In this document: in pieces, positions 44,480 through 52,338 of the stretch
How positions within the stretch are numbered: the stretch's first letter is position 1
Layout of the letters: each line of letters begins with the position of its first letter
Assembly: GCF_036099295.1 (NCBI RefSeq)
Contig: NZ_CP107976.1
Span: 2,170,001-2,234,000 of the forward strand
Reading direction: 5' to 3'
Source of the DNA: Streptomyces sp. NBC_00358
Lineage (GTDB): Bacteria > Actinomycetota > Actinomycetes > Streptomycetales > Streptomycetaceae
Length of the DNA: 64,000 bases
The notes under the pieces: model-generated
The model's database searches: none
The model's input: only the letters and a program-made list of their open reading frames with translations
Told to the model about the DNA's origin: nothing
Position numbers and translations under genes: made by a program

Positions 44480-44734
44480 TCAGACCACCGGCACCAGGGC
44501 ACATCGCACGACGAGGTCGTCCATCGAGAGCCCGAGGGCCCGTGCGAGCGCCGCGACCGTGAAGAAGGCGGGCGTGGGTGCCCGCCCGGTCTCGATCTTG
44601 CGCAGGGTCTCCGCGGAGATCCCGGCCACCCCGGCGATGTCCGTCATGCTGCGGCCGCCGCGGGCCTCACGCAGCATCCGGCCGAGCCGCTCGCCGCGCT
44701 CGCGCTCTTCGGGGGTCAGGGGGGTTCGCACCAT
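44480..44734 (-). CDS. Small XRE-type helix-turn-helix regulator
   Basis: 84 aa. The whole protein is a Cro/CI-type domain: RLGRMLREARGGRSMTDIAG, then GISAETLRKIETGRAPTP, and ALARALGLSMDDLV. It is divergent from the methionine aminopeptidase gene with only 32 bp between the two ATGs, so it probably controls both genes through the ATACCGGTAT palindrome there. There is no ribosome site; TAGAAT (bottom strand, 44741-44746) ends 6 nt before the ATG, suggesting a leaderless transcript. Confidence 0.9.
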   Translation of the reverse strand: MVRTPLTPEERERGERLGRMLREARGGRSMTDIAGVAGISAETLRKIETGRAPTPAFFTVAALARALGLSMDDLVVRCALVPVV

Positions 44735-44740
44735 GGGCCC

Positions 44741-44759
44741 ATTCTAATACCGGTATAAT
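44741..44759. promoter_or_regulatory. Divergent leaderless promoters with central ATACCGGTAT operator
   Basis: TATAAT (44754-44759, plus strand) ends 7 nt before the aminopeptidase ATG, and TAGAAT (minus strand, 44746-44741) ends 6 nt before the HTH ATG. Both fit -10 elements with transcription starting at or next to the A of ATG. The 10-bp palindrome ATACCGGTAT (44747-44756) lies between and overlaps the rightward -10, a natural repressor site. Neither gene has a Shine-Dalgarno. Confidence 0.65.
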
Positions 44760-44766
44760 AATTGGC

Positions 44767-45534
44767 ATGGTGGAACTGAAGACGGATACATCGATCGACG
44801 AGATGCACGCGGCCGGCCAGGTCGTGGGCCGGGCGCTCACGGCGGTGCGGGAGGCCGCCGACGTGGGCGTCTCCCTTCTGGAACTGGACGAGGTGGCGCA
44901 CCAGGTCCTGCGTGAGGCGGGCGCGACGTCGCCCTTCCTCGGCTATCGCCCCTCCTTCGCGCCCACGCCCTTTCCCGCGGTCATCTGCGCCTCCGTGAAC
45001 GAGGCGATCGTGCACGGCATCCCGACCCGCGACCGACTGCGCGACGGCGACCTGGTCTCCATCGACTTCGGCGCCGAACTGGGCGGCTGGGTGGGCGACT
45101 CGGCGATCAGCTTCATCGTCGGCAAGCCGCGCGCCGCCGACGTGCGGCTCGTGGAGACCGCCGAGCGGGCCCTGGCCGCGGGTATCGAGGCGGCCGTCGT
45201 CGGCAACCGCATCGGGGACATCGCGCACGCCGTCGGCACCGTGTGCCGCGCGGCGGGGTACGGCATCCCGGAGGGCTTCGGCGGGCACGGCGTGGGCCGC
45301 CGGATGCACGAGGACCCCCCGGTCCCGAACGAGGGCCGTCCCGGCCGCGGACTGCGACTGCGGCACGGGATGGTCCTCGCCATCGAGCCGATGCTCATCG
45401 GCGGCGGCACGGACGGCTATCACGAGGCCCCCGACGGCTGGACACTGCGCACCAACGACGGCTCCCGGGCGGCCCACGCGGAGCACACGGTGGCCATCAC
45501 GGACTCGGGCCCCCGCATCCTGACGGCACGCTGA
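44767..45534 (+). CDS. map: Type I methionine aminopeptidase
   Basis: 255 aa. All expected residues are present: His83 (NEAIVHGIP), metal ligands Asp100, Asp111, His173, Glu206 and Glu238, with His180 in GGHGVGRRMHEDP. It removes the initiator Met from new proteins. No N-terminal SH3-like extension. It is paired with a divergent HTH regulator, unlike the housekeeping map gene that usually sits with ribosomal genes, so this is probably an additional, regulated copy. The start is the only reasonable one and appears to be leaderless. Confidence 0.93.
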   Translation: MVELKTDTSIDEMHAAGQVVGRALTAVREAADVGVSLLELDEVAHQVLREAGATSPFLGYRPSFAPTPFPAVICASVNEAIVHGIPTRDRLRDGDLVSIDFGAELGGWVGDSAISFIVGKPRAADVRLVETAERALAAGIEAAVVGNRIGDIAHAVGTVCRAAGYGIPEGFGGHGVGRRMHEDPPVPNEGRPGRGLRLRHGMVLAIEPMLIGGGTDGYHEAPDGWTLRTNDGSRAAHAEHTVAITDSGPRILTAR

Positions 45535-45549
45535 CCGCCCGGCCGTCGA

Positions 45550-45587
45550 CTGCCGCGGGGCGGAGGGGTGTTCCTGCCCCGCGGCAG
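45550..45587. terminator. Bidirectional hairpin between map and ggt
   Basis: CTGCCGCGGGGC (45550-45561) and GCCCCGCGGCAG (45576-45587) form a perfect 12-bp stem with a 14-nt loop between the convergent genes. Confidence 0.75.
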
Positions 45588-45592
45588 GAGCG

Positions 45593-47410
45593 CTACGGAG
45601 TGGGCCGCACCACCATGGCCGATCCTCCGCCGCGCCGGACCTTCTCCGCCGCGGCCAGCCAGGTGCCGTTCGCGAGGCGCTGGACGCCCGTGGCCGCGCC
45701 GATCTCCGGGTTCACCTTGAAGGAGTGGCCGATGGCTTCGAGCCGCGCCCTCAACGGGCTGTCGTACAGACCGGGTTCGAGCTCGGTCTGGGCGGTGTTG
45801 CGCTGGCTGGCGCGTGGCGCCGCGATGGCGTCGACCAGCGGGAGCCCCCGGTCGACGAACTCGGTCAGAGTCTGCAGGACGGTCGTGATGATGCTCGCTC
45901 CGCCCGGCGAACCGAGCGCCACGACGGGCCTGCCGTTCCGGTCGAGCACGATGGTCGGCGAGATCGACGAGCGCGGGCGCTTGCCGGGACCCGGCAGATT
46001 GGGGTCGTGCACCGCCGGGTTGGCCGGCGTGAACGAGAAGTCCGTCAGTTCGTTGTTGAGGAGGAAGCCGCGTCCCGGGACGGTGATGCCGCTGCCGCCC
46101 GTCTGTTCGATGGTCAGCGTGTAGGCGACGACGTTGCCCCACTTGTCGGCCACCGTCAGATGGGTCGTGTTCTCCCCCTCGTACGTCGTCGGGGCGGCCG
46201 TCCCGGTGGTGCCGCAGGCGGCGGGGCTGCTCGGGTCGCCCGGCGCGAGCGGGCTCGTCAGCACGGCGTCGTCCTTGATGAGGCAGGCCCGGCCGTCCGC
46301 GTACCGCTGCGACAGCAGGCCCTTGGTGGGGACGTCCTCGAAGGCCGGATCGCCCACCCAGCGGCCCCGGTCCGCGAACGCGATCCGGCTCGCCTCGATG
46401 TAGCGGTGCAGGTACTGCGCCTCGCTCGCCTTCGAGAGGTCCGTCCTCTCCAGGATGTTGAGCGCTTCACCGACGGTCGTACCGCCGGAGGAGGACGGCG
46501 CGATCGAGTAGACGTCCAGTCCGCGGTACGAGGTCCGGGTGGGCGCCTGGCGCTTCGCCCGGTACACCGCGAGATCCTTCAGGGACAGCTTGCCGGGCCG
46601 GGCGTCGTAGCCGGACGCGGGGTCCACGGGCGGCTTGTCGACCGTGGCGACGATGTCCCGGCCGAGGTCGCCGCCGTAGACCGCGCCCGTGCCCTTCCTG
46701 CCCAACTCCTCGTACGTGCGCGCGAGATCGGGGTTCCTGAAGGTCGATCCGACGGCCGGCAGCGAGCCTCCGGGCAGGAAGAGCTTCGCCGTGTCGGGGA
46801 AGTTCCTGAAGCGGTCCTGGTTCGACTCCGTCTGCGAGCGGAACGTCGCGTCGACCGTGAAGCCGTCGCGGGCGATGCGCTCGGCCGGCTTGAGGACGCT
46901 GCCCAGGCGCTCGCTGCCCCAGGAGTCCAGGGCGGTCTGCCAGGTGGCGGACGTGCCCGGTGTGCCCACGCTCAGGCCGCTGGTGACGGCGTCCGCGAAG
47001 GCGAGCGGCCGGCCGTTCTCCAGGAACAGCCCGGAGTCGGCGGTCAGGGGTGCCGTCTCGCGTCCGTCGATCGTGTGCACCGTACGGGACTTGGCGTCGT
47101 AGTAGACGAAGTAGCCGCCTCCGCCGATGCCGGACGAGTAGGGCTCGGTGACGCCGAGGGCCGCCGCCGTGGCGACGGCCGCGTCGACGGCGTTGCCGCC
47201 CTTCTTCAGCACCTCGATGCCGGCGGCCGAGGCGTCCGCGTCGACGCTCGCCACGGCACCTCCGGAGCCGACCGCGACGGGTACCTTCGCCACGGACGCC
47301 CTCGCGACCGGACCCGCGGCCGGCGCCCCGGGTGGCGCCGCCGCTCCCACTAATACCGTCGCGGCCGAAACCGCCAGGACCGTCAGATTCCGCGCAAGTG
47401 GGCGTCGCAT
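45593..47410 (-). CDS. ggt: Secreted gamma-glutamyltransferase
   Basis: 605 aa. Signal peptide with RR near the start (MRRPLARNLTVLAVSAATVL) and an Ala-rich cleavage region near residue 32. Core motifs: KKGGNAVDAAVATAAALGVTEP, YSSGIGGGGYFVYYD, SSSGGTTVGEALNIL. The autocleavage site ENTTHLTVADKWGN has Thr415 as the expected nucleophile. SISPTIVLDRNGRPVVALGSPGG matches the small subunit. It would hydrolyse or transfer the glutamyl group of glutathione-like peptides outside the cell. ATG 47410 with CCTCC complement (GGAGG) upstream. Length is standard. Compare the signal-less relative at 24486. Confidence 0.92.
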   Translation of the reverse strand: MRRPLARNLTVLAVSAATVLVGAAAPPGAPAAGPVARASVAKVPVAVGSGGAVASVDADASAAGIEVLKKGGNAVDAAVATAAALGVTEPYSSGIGGGGYFVYYDAKSRTVHTIDGRETAPLTADSGLFLENGRPLAFADAVTSGLSVGTPGTSATWQTALDSWGSERLGSVLKPAERIARDGFTVDATFRSQTESNQDRFRNFPDTAKLFLPGGSLPAVGSTFRNPDLARTYEELGRKGTGAVYGGDLGRDIVATVDKPPVDPASGYDARPGKLSLKDLAVYRAKRQAPTRTSYRGLDVYSIAPSSSGGTTVGEALNILERTDLSKASEAQYLHRYIEASRIAFADRGRWVGDPAFEDVPTKGLLSQRYADGRACLIKDDAVLTSPLAPGDPSSPAACGTTGTAAPTTYEGENTTHLTVADKWGNVVAYTLTIEQTGGSGITVPGRGFLLNNELTDFSFTPANPAVHDPNLPGPGKRPRSSISPTIVLDRNGRPVVALGSPGGASIITTVLQTLTEFVDRGLPLVDAIAAPRASQRNTAQTELEPGLYDSPLRARLEAIGHSFKVNPEIGAATGVQRLANGTWLAAAEKVRRGGGSAMVVRPTP

Positions 47411-47513
47411 CCGTACCTCCAGTCAACAGCAGTCTGCGCAGCGTAACTTCACCGCCATGCGCGCGTCAGGCCCCCTCGAACACGGTTCCGTGAGCCCGCT
47501 AGCATGCGCGCAC

Positions 47514-48347
47514 ATGACTGACGACGTGCGCAACATCGTTCTCGGCGTCCTGGCGGCCGGCATCAGTGCCGCGCTCGGCTGGCTCGCCCGCACCTATCTG
47601 TGGCGGCGCAGGCTCCGCCGCAAGCAGGCGTTCTTCGGACTGCCCGACAACTCCGAGTCGCTGCTGGTGGTGAACCGCGAGGCGGGCGGACCCGAGCTCA
47701 CGGTGATGCGCCACGACGTGTTCGCACTCCTCGAACTGTCCGCGCTGATCAAGGACTGCGGCGCGCACGCCCAGGTCATAGCGCACGACGCGACCCAGCA
47801 GGGATTCGGGGAGCGGACGGAGTTCTGCGTGGGCGGGCCGGCCTCGAACCGGCGTATGGCCGCGCACCTGCACTCCCTGCTGCCCGGTGTCCACGTCAAC
47901 GTCGACTCCGAACCCGGGCCCGACCGGGGCGCCTTCCAGATCGGCAGCGAGCGCTACCGCCTGGATCCCGGCAAGGCCGAGTACGTGATCCTCGCCCGGC
48001 TCACCGCGGGCCAGAGCCGTGACGTGAGACCGGTCTTCCTCTTCTGCGGCCAGCGCGCGATCACCAACCAGGCGGCGACCCGCTATCTCGCCCGCAACCA
48101 CACACGCCTCGCCCGCAAGCACGGGGGCAGCAGCTTCGTCCTGCTCCTGAAGGTCGTCAACTCCCAGGCGTACGGCCCCGATGTCGTCGAGGTCGTCGCG
48201 GACGTCACCCGCGCCGCCCAGACCCCGCTGCCGACTCCCCCGGAGCCGGAGACGGCCTCGGGAGCCAAGAAGGGCGCGGGGTCCTCGGCGACACCGGCCA
48301 CGGCTCGGCCGCGTCGGCGCCCGACACCCGAATCGAACGACGCCTGA
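47514..48347 (+). CDS. Membrane-anchored conserved protein of unknown family
   Basis: 277 aa, not recognised. A single N-terminal transmembrane helix (about residues 8-27, LGVLAAGISAALGWLA) is followed by basic residues (RRRLRRKQ), so the bulk should be cytoplasmic. Residues 45-235 look like one alpha/beta domain: SLLVVNREAGG, LLELSALIKDCGAHAQVIAHDATQ, and VFLFCGQRAITNQAATRYLARNH. The Asn, Gln and Arg residues could bind a nucleotide-like ligand, but this is speculation. The tail (240-277) is Pro/Lys/Arg-rich. TAGCAT at 47500-47505 ends 8 nt before the ATG and there is no ribosome site, so the mRNA may be leaderless. Divergent from ggt. Confidence 0.75.
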   Translation: MTDDVRNIVLGVLAAGISAALGWLARTYLWRRRLRRKQAFFGLPDNSESLLVVNREAGGPELTVMRHDVFALLELSALIKDCGAHAQVIAHDATQQGFGERTEFCVGGPASNRRMAAHLHSLLPGVHVNVDSEPGPDRGAFQIGSERYRLDPGKAEYVILARLTAGQSRDVRPVFLFCGQRAITNQAATRYLARNHTRLARKHGGSSFVLLLKVVNSQAYGPDVVEVVADVTRAAQTPLPTPPEPETASGAKKGAGSSATPATARPRRRPTPESNDA

Positions 48348-48468
48348 CCTCGCTTACCGCCCGGCTTCTCTGACGTGCCGTCACTTTCCGGCCGTCCGCG
48401 CGGACTTGTCCCGGCGAGGTTTCGGCTGATCGAAATGAACACTTCAACAATCGTTACTCGCACGTAAC

Positions 48469-48521
48469 TTACCGACGGGTTACTTCGAGTACGCCGACGA
48501 GGTTACCGTCGGGTCACTTTG
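48469..48521. promoter_or_regulatory. Two 19-bp direct repeats upstream of the secreted hydrolase gene
   Basis: TTACCGACGGGTTACTTCG (48469-48487) and TTACCGTCGGGTCACTTTG (48503-48521) repeat at 34-bp spacing (about three helical turns) directly before the gene. The stretch from 48430 is AT-richer, with further GTTAC/GTAAC elements. It looks like tandem sites for an activator or repressor. Confidence 0.6.
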
Positions 48522-48547
48522 CACTGAACCGAGTGAGGGGTGACCCG

Positions 48548-50122
48548 TTGGGACACGGTCGCAAGGCACTGCGCACATCCGCCGTCGGCGCCGTCTCCGC
48601 GACGCTGATCGCGGCGGCGGGTCTGGGCCTGGCGCCCGCCGCCCAGGCCTCCGGCAGCACGAACAGTGTCCGCTTCGTCGACATCTCGGGCGACGGCGGC
48701 ACGATCCTCAAGGCCAACGTCGTCACCCCGGCGGGAGCGGACGGCACCAGCGCCTACCCGCTCATCGTCCTGCCCACGAGCTGGGGGCTGCCGCAGGTCG
48801 AGTACCTCGCACAGGCCCAGAAGCTCGCGGACTCCGGCTATGTGGTGGTCGGCTACAACGTGCGGGGCTTCTGGCAGTCGGGCGGCGAGATCGACGTCGC
48901 GGGCCCGCACGACACCGCCGACGTGTCCAGGGTGATCGACTGGGCGCTCGCCCACACCCCGGCCGATCCGCGGAAGATCGGCGTGGCGGGCGTCTCGTAC
49001 GGCGCCGGGATCAGCCTGCTCGCCGCCGCGCACGACAAGCGCATCAAGGCGGTCGCGGCCCTGAGCGGCTGGGCGGACCTGACCGAGTCGATCTACTCCG
49101 GGCGCACCGAACACGTCCAGGCGGCCGCCCTCCTGGACGGCGTCGGAAACATCGTCGGCCGCCCCAGCGCCGAGACCCAGCAGGTGTTCAAGGACTTCTT
49201 CTCGGCGGACCCGGCGAACGAGCAGAATCTGATCGCCTGGGGGAAGAAACGTTCCCCCGAGACCTACGTCGACGAGCTGAACAAGAACGGCGCCGCCGTC
49301 TTCATGGCCAACGCCTGGGGCGACACGGTCTTCTCGCCCAACCAGTACGCGAAGTTCTACGGGGAGCTGACCGGGCCCAAGCGGCTGGAGCTCCGTCCGG
49401 GCGACCACGCCACCCCGGAGATCACCGGCCTGCTGGGACTCCCGAACGACGTGTGGACCGACACCGGCCGCTGGTTCGACCACTATCTGGCGGGCAAGGA
49501 CAACGGCGTCGACCGCGAACAGCCGGTGCGGCTCAAGTCCCGTTCCACGGACGGCTACGAGGGCTATCCGGACTGGAAGTCGGTCGGCGCGACCACGCGG
49601 AGGATCCCCCTCGGCGGCACCACCCGGATCCACACGAACGTCGACTCGGGCGCGGACGGCGGGGTCATCTTCCTGTCGAGCATCCTCGACCAGCTGGCCC
49701 GGATTCCGCCGATGGCCTCGATCCCGCTGCTGCCACGCTACTGGGCCGCGGTGTGGCAGTCGGAGAGGTACGCGAGCGCCCAGCACATACGCGGCACCGC
49801 AAGGCTGCACACCACGGTCACCGCCACCAAGGAGAGCGGCACGCTCATCGCCTACCTCTACGACGTGGGCCCGTTCGGCCTCGGCAAGCTGGTCAGCAAC
49901 GCGCCGTACACCTTCCACGGGCGGACGCCCGGCGAGCCGTTCGGTGTGGACCTGGACCTGTTCTCCACGGCCTACGACGTCCCGGCCGGGCATCGTCTCG
50001 CCCTGGTCGTCGACACGGTGGACCCGCTCTACATCGAGCACAACCCGTCCGGCGCGCAGCTGACCTTCTCTTCGCCGGAGCACGACCCGTCCTACGTGTC
50101 GGTGCCCCTGCGCGAGCAGTGA
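48548..50122 (+). CDS. Secreted CocE/NonD-type hydrolase with X-Pro dipeptidyl-peptidase-like C-terminal domain
   Basis: 524 aa from TTG 48548, which has GAGGGG 7 nt upstream; an in-frame GTG at 48533 has no ribosome site. Signal peptide: basic start, hydrophobic SAVGAVSATLIAAAGLGLAP, cleavage near AAQA-SG. The alpha/beta-hydrolase part (40-330) has GVAGVSYGAG with nucleophile Ser150, a WGDTVFSP acid and a GDHATPE histidine. The C-terminal jelly roll (about 350-524) ends HRLALVVDTVDPLYIEHN. It should cleave an ester or peptide outside the cell. Followed by a GGAA-loop hairpin. Confidence 0.87.
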   Translation: MGHGRKALRTSAVGAVSATLIAAAGLGLAPAAQASGSTNSVRFVDISGDGGTILKANVVTPAGADGTSAYPLIVLPTSWGLPQVEYLAQAQKLADSGYVVVGYNVRGFWQSGGEIDVAGPHDTADVSRVIDWALAHTPADPRKIGVAGVSYGAGISLLAAAHDKRIKAVAALSGWADLTESIYSGRTEHVQAAALLDGVGNIVGRPSAETQQVFKDFFSADPANEQNLIAWGKKRSPETYVDELNKNGAAVFMANAWGDTVFSPNQYAKFYGELTGPKRLELRPGDHATPEITGLLGLPNDVWTDTGRWFDHYLAGKDNGVDREQPVRLKSRSTDGYEGYPDWKSVGATTRRIPLGGTTRIHTNVDSGADGGVIFLSSILDQLARIPPMASIPLLPRYWAAVWQSERYASAQHIRGTARLHTTVTATKESGTLIAYLYDVGPFGLGKLVSNAPYTFHGRTPGEPFGVDLDLFSTAYDVPAGHRLALVVDTVDPLYIEHNPSGAQLTFSSPEHDPSYVSVPLREQ

Positions 50123-50187
50123 TCTCCGGCTGCCGCCGGCCGGGCCTGGCCCTGTGAGCTGCTGCTCCCCCTACGGTGTCGGGGCTG

Positions 50188-50203
50188 TGGGGGGAACCCC
50201 ACC
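50188..50203. terminator. Hairpin after the secreted hydrolase gene
   Basis: GTGGGG-GGAA-CCCCAC, a 6-bp stem with a GGAA tetraloop, extended weakly by flanking GCTG/CAGC-like pairing, 66 nt after the stop at 50122. Confidence 0.5.
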
Positions 50204-50594
50204 CGGCAGCAGCGTCCCTGGTGCGGCCGGAGCCACGTCCACGGCCTCGGTCTCGGGACTGCGCCACTCCCACCGGGACGCCCAGGGGCGGACCACGAGA
50301 ACGGCACACACATCCCGATGCGGATCGGCGAGATCACCGTCACCACGGGGATGAACGGCAAATCGTAGTCGAGGATCGGCCCGATCAGCTTCCCAGCGCG
50401 AAGGAACCCCTCGTACGGGAAGGACGTCGGGCCGATCCGTGTCCGCGGCTCCAGGAGGTTCAGCGGAGGGCACGCTCGTACGCCCGCTTCCGCAGGGGCG
50501 GGTGCGGGCGCCGAGTCCTTTGCCTCACGCGGCAGTTGGAGATCCGGCCAGGGACGGGCGCCTGGCCGGGCGGGCGGTCCGGTGCGGGCGGTCC

Positions 50595-50648
50595 GTCCTC
50601 GGGGGGCCGGCGGTCCTCGGGGGGCCGGCGGTCCTCGGGGGGTCGGCG
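50595..50648. repeat. 18-bp tandem repeat, three units
   Basis: GTCCTCGGGGGGCCGGCG occurs three times head to tail (the third with one change). It lies within the region of the decayed gene. Confidence 0.85.
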
Positions 50649-50791
50649 CTCACGAGTTACTCCCCCTTGCCGACCGCGAGGTCGACGCCCTGCGGAACAC
50701 GCGGCTCCCCGAAGTACTCGTTCACGTCGTGCGGCTCGATCAACGGATCGACGGCCGTCCCGGGCCTCCCGTGGGAGCCCCCGGGGGCGCT

Positions 50792-51232
50792 TCAGGCCTC
50801 CGCGGCCTCGGCGTACATCTGGGACAGCTCGGGGACGCCCTGCACGGCCCAGTCGAGCCCGGCCTCGACGACCGGGATCTCCCGGCCCGAGGGGAGCCTG
50901 ACCGCCGGACTGCCGCCGGGCCAGACGTGCCAGGCGGCACCCGGCACCGTGCGCACGACGACCGTGCCGAGGTAGAGACCTGCGTCGTTGCCGAGCCAGG
51001 GCAGCGCCTCGGGGTCCTCGCGCCAGAGCGGCAGGAGCTGATCGAGCGCCACCAACGAGGCCGGGGTGTCGTCCAGTTCGAGGCCGACGGCCGCGGCCTG
51101 GGAGCGGAGCAGTCCACACTCCGAGAGCAACTCGGCGACACCAGCCGGATCGTCCTCGAAGGCGACGGCGAGGGGCCGGTCCCGCCGCACGGGATACCGA
51201 CTGCGCCATTTGTCCAAGAAGGGGATGTTCAT
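50792..51232 (-). CDS. Small conserved actinobacterial protein (possibly DUF6278)
   Basis: 146 aa cytoplasmic protein. It starts MNIPFLDKWRSRYPVRRDRP and contains LLSECGLLRSQAAAVGLELD, then PWLGNDAGLYLGTVVVRTVP and AAWHVWPGGSPAVRL. From memory it matches a Streptomyces family labelled DUF6278; I am not certain. No catalytic motif is evident. GGAGAGG lies 6 nt before the ATG at 51232, supporting the start. Upstream 51233-51459 is a spacer to the exonuclease gene. Immediately downstream is the decayed gene. Confidence 0.75.
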   Translation of the reverse strand: MNIPFLDKWRSRYPVRRDRPLAVAFEDDPAGVAELLSECGLLRSQAAAVGLELDDTPASLVALDQLLPLWREDPEALPWLGNDAGLYLGTVVVRTVPGAAWHVWPGGSPAVRLPSGREIPVVEAGLDWAVQGVPELSQMYAEAAEA

Positions 51233-51459
51233 GACCGGCCTCTCCGTGGGGTGCGATCACCGGAGCTCCGCGTTCCCGGCATGGACAAAATGCATCTTGC
51301 GGCACGTGGTCGCGGAATCGGCCGATTGGCGGGGCGGGTCGTGTCGATTCCGGACCTCGCCCTACTCCTTCCCCGGCGGGGCGAGCCGCACCCCCGCGGA
51401 GGACGCCCGTCATCCGCGGATCTCAACGTGGCACGGTCTCCCCGCTCGCCGGACAGGTC

Positions 51460-52239
51460 CTAGACGTCCAGGTCGACGACGACCGGCGCGTGGTCCGAGG
51501 CACCCTTGCCCTTGCGCTCCTCGCGGTCGACGTACGCGTCCTTCACCGCCGTCGAGAACGCCGCGTTCCCGTAGACGAGGTCGATGCGCATACCCCGGTT
51601 CTTCGGGAAGCAGAGCTGACGGTAGTCCCAGTACGTGAACGGGTGGTCGTACTTGAGGGGGCGCGGGACCACGTCCGTCAGGCCCTCCCCGCGCAGGGCG
51701 GCCAGCGCGGCGCGCTCGGCGGGAGTGACATGGGTCAGGCCCTCGAAGGCGGCCACGTCGTAGACGTCGTCGTCCGTGGGCGCCACGTTGTAGTCGCCGA
51801 GGACCGCGAACGGCCGGCCACCCGCCGCGTCGCCCGCCACCGCGGCCCGCAGGGCCTCGAACCACTGGAGCTTGTACGCGTAGTGGGCGTGGTCCACCTC
51901 GCGGCCGTTCGGCACGTACACCGACCAGACGCGCACCGGGCCGCAGGTCGCGGAGACGGCCCGGGGCTCCTCCACGCCCTCGTACCCGGGGTCGCCGGGC
52001 AGGCCCCTGACCACGTCCTCCAGGCCGACCCGGGAGATCACCGCCACTCCGTTCCACCGTCCCGTGGCGTGCACGGCGGCCTCGTAGCCCAGCTCGCGCA
52101 GCGGTTCGGTCGGGAACTGCTCGGCGGCGACCTTGGCCTCCTGGAGGCAGAGCACGTCCGTGCCGCTGCTCTCCAGCCAGGCCAGCAGCCTCGGGAGACG
52201 GGCGGTGATCGAGTTCACGTTCCAGGTGGCGATGCGCAT
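51460..52239 (-). CDS. xth: Exodeoxyribonuclease III
   Basis: 259 aa EEP-fold AP endonuclease/3' exonuclease. Motifs in order: IATWNVNSITARL, CLQEAKVAAEQFP (metal Glu), RWNGVAVISR, YVPNGRE, FAVLGDYNVAPTDDDV (Asp-x-Asn), TYWDYRQLCFPKNRGMRID and the closing KGASDHAPVVVDLDV (Asp-His). Length and motifs are canonical. It repairs abasic sites in base excision repair. ATG at 52239. The downstream neighbour on the same strand is the small DUF6278-like gene; the upstream neighbour is the MBL-fold gene, 99 bp away. Confidence 0.95.
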   Translation of the reverse strand: MRIATWNVNSITARLPRLLAWLESSGTDVLCLQEAKVAAEQFPTEPLRELGYEAAVHATGRWNGVAVISRVGLEDVVRGLPGDPGYEGVEEPRAVSATCGPVRVWSVYVPNGREVDHAHYAYKLQWFEALRAAVAGDAAGGRPFAVLGDYNVAPTDDDVYDVAAFEGLTHVTPAERAALAALRGEGLTDVVPRPLKYDHPFTYWDYRQLCFPKNRGMRIDLVYGNAAFSTAVKDAYVDREERKGKGASDHAPVVVDLDV

Positions 52240-52338
52240 GCCTCACAACCTACCGGGCGGGTACGACAACGGTTCCGCACACGGCACCCGGCCGCCGCAG
52301 GGACAGCGCGGGAGGACCCGGGGTTCCTGACGGGCGGC

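Larger units (their letters stand above)
50171..50775 (-). pseudogene. Decayed gene with frameshifts, family not recognised
   Basis: Three stretches of minus-strand sequence have strong coding codon bias but no common frame. About 50775-50677 reads VDPLIEPHDVNEYFGEPRV... to a stop. About 50470-50320 reads LNLLEPRTRIGPTSFPYEGF and GKLIGPILDYDLPFIPVVTV with no start codon. About 50325-50171 continues in another frame (VCAVLVVRPWASRWEWRSPE) to a stop. An 18-bp triple repeat at 50595-50648 separates the first two. This looks like a gene broken by at least two frameshifts or an insertion. I do not recognise the product. Confidence 0.4.

Noticed and set aside
50460..51413. A 317-codon minus-strand open frame covering the DUF6278-like gene and the 18-bp repeat
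   Set aside because: Out of frame with the conserved 146-aa gene, Arg/Pro-rich, no ribosome site. The conserved gene has a good GGAGAGG site.
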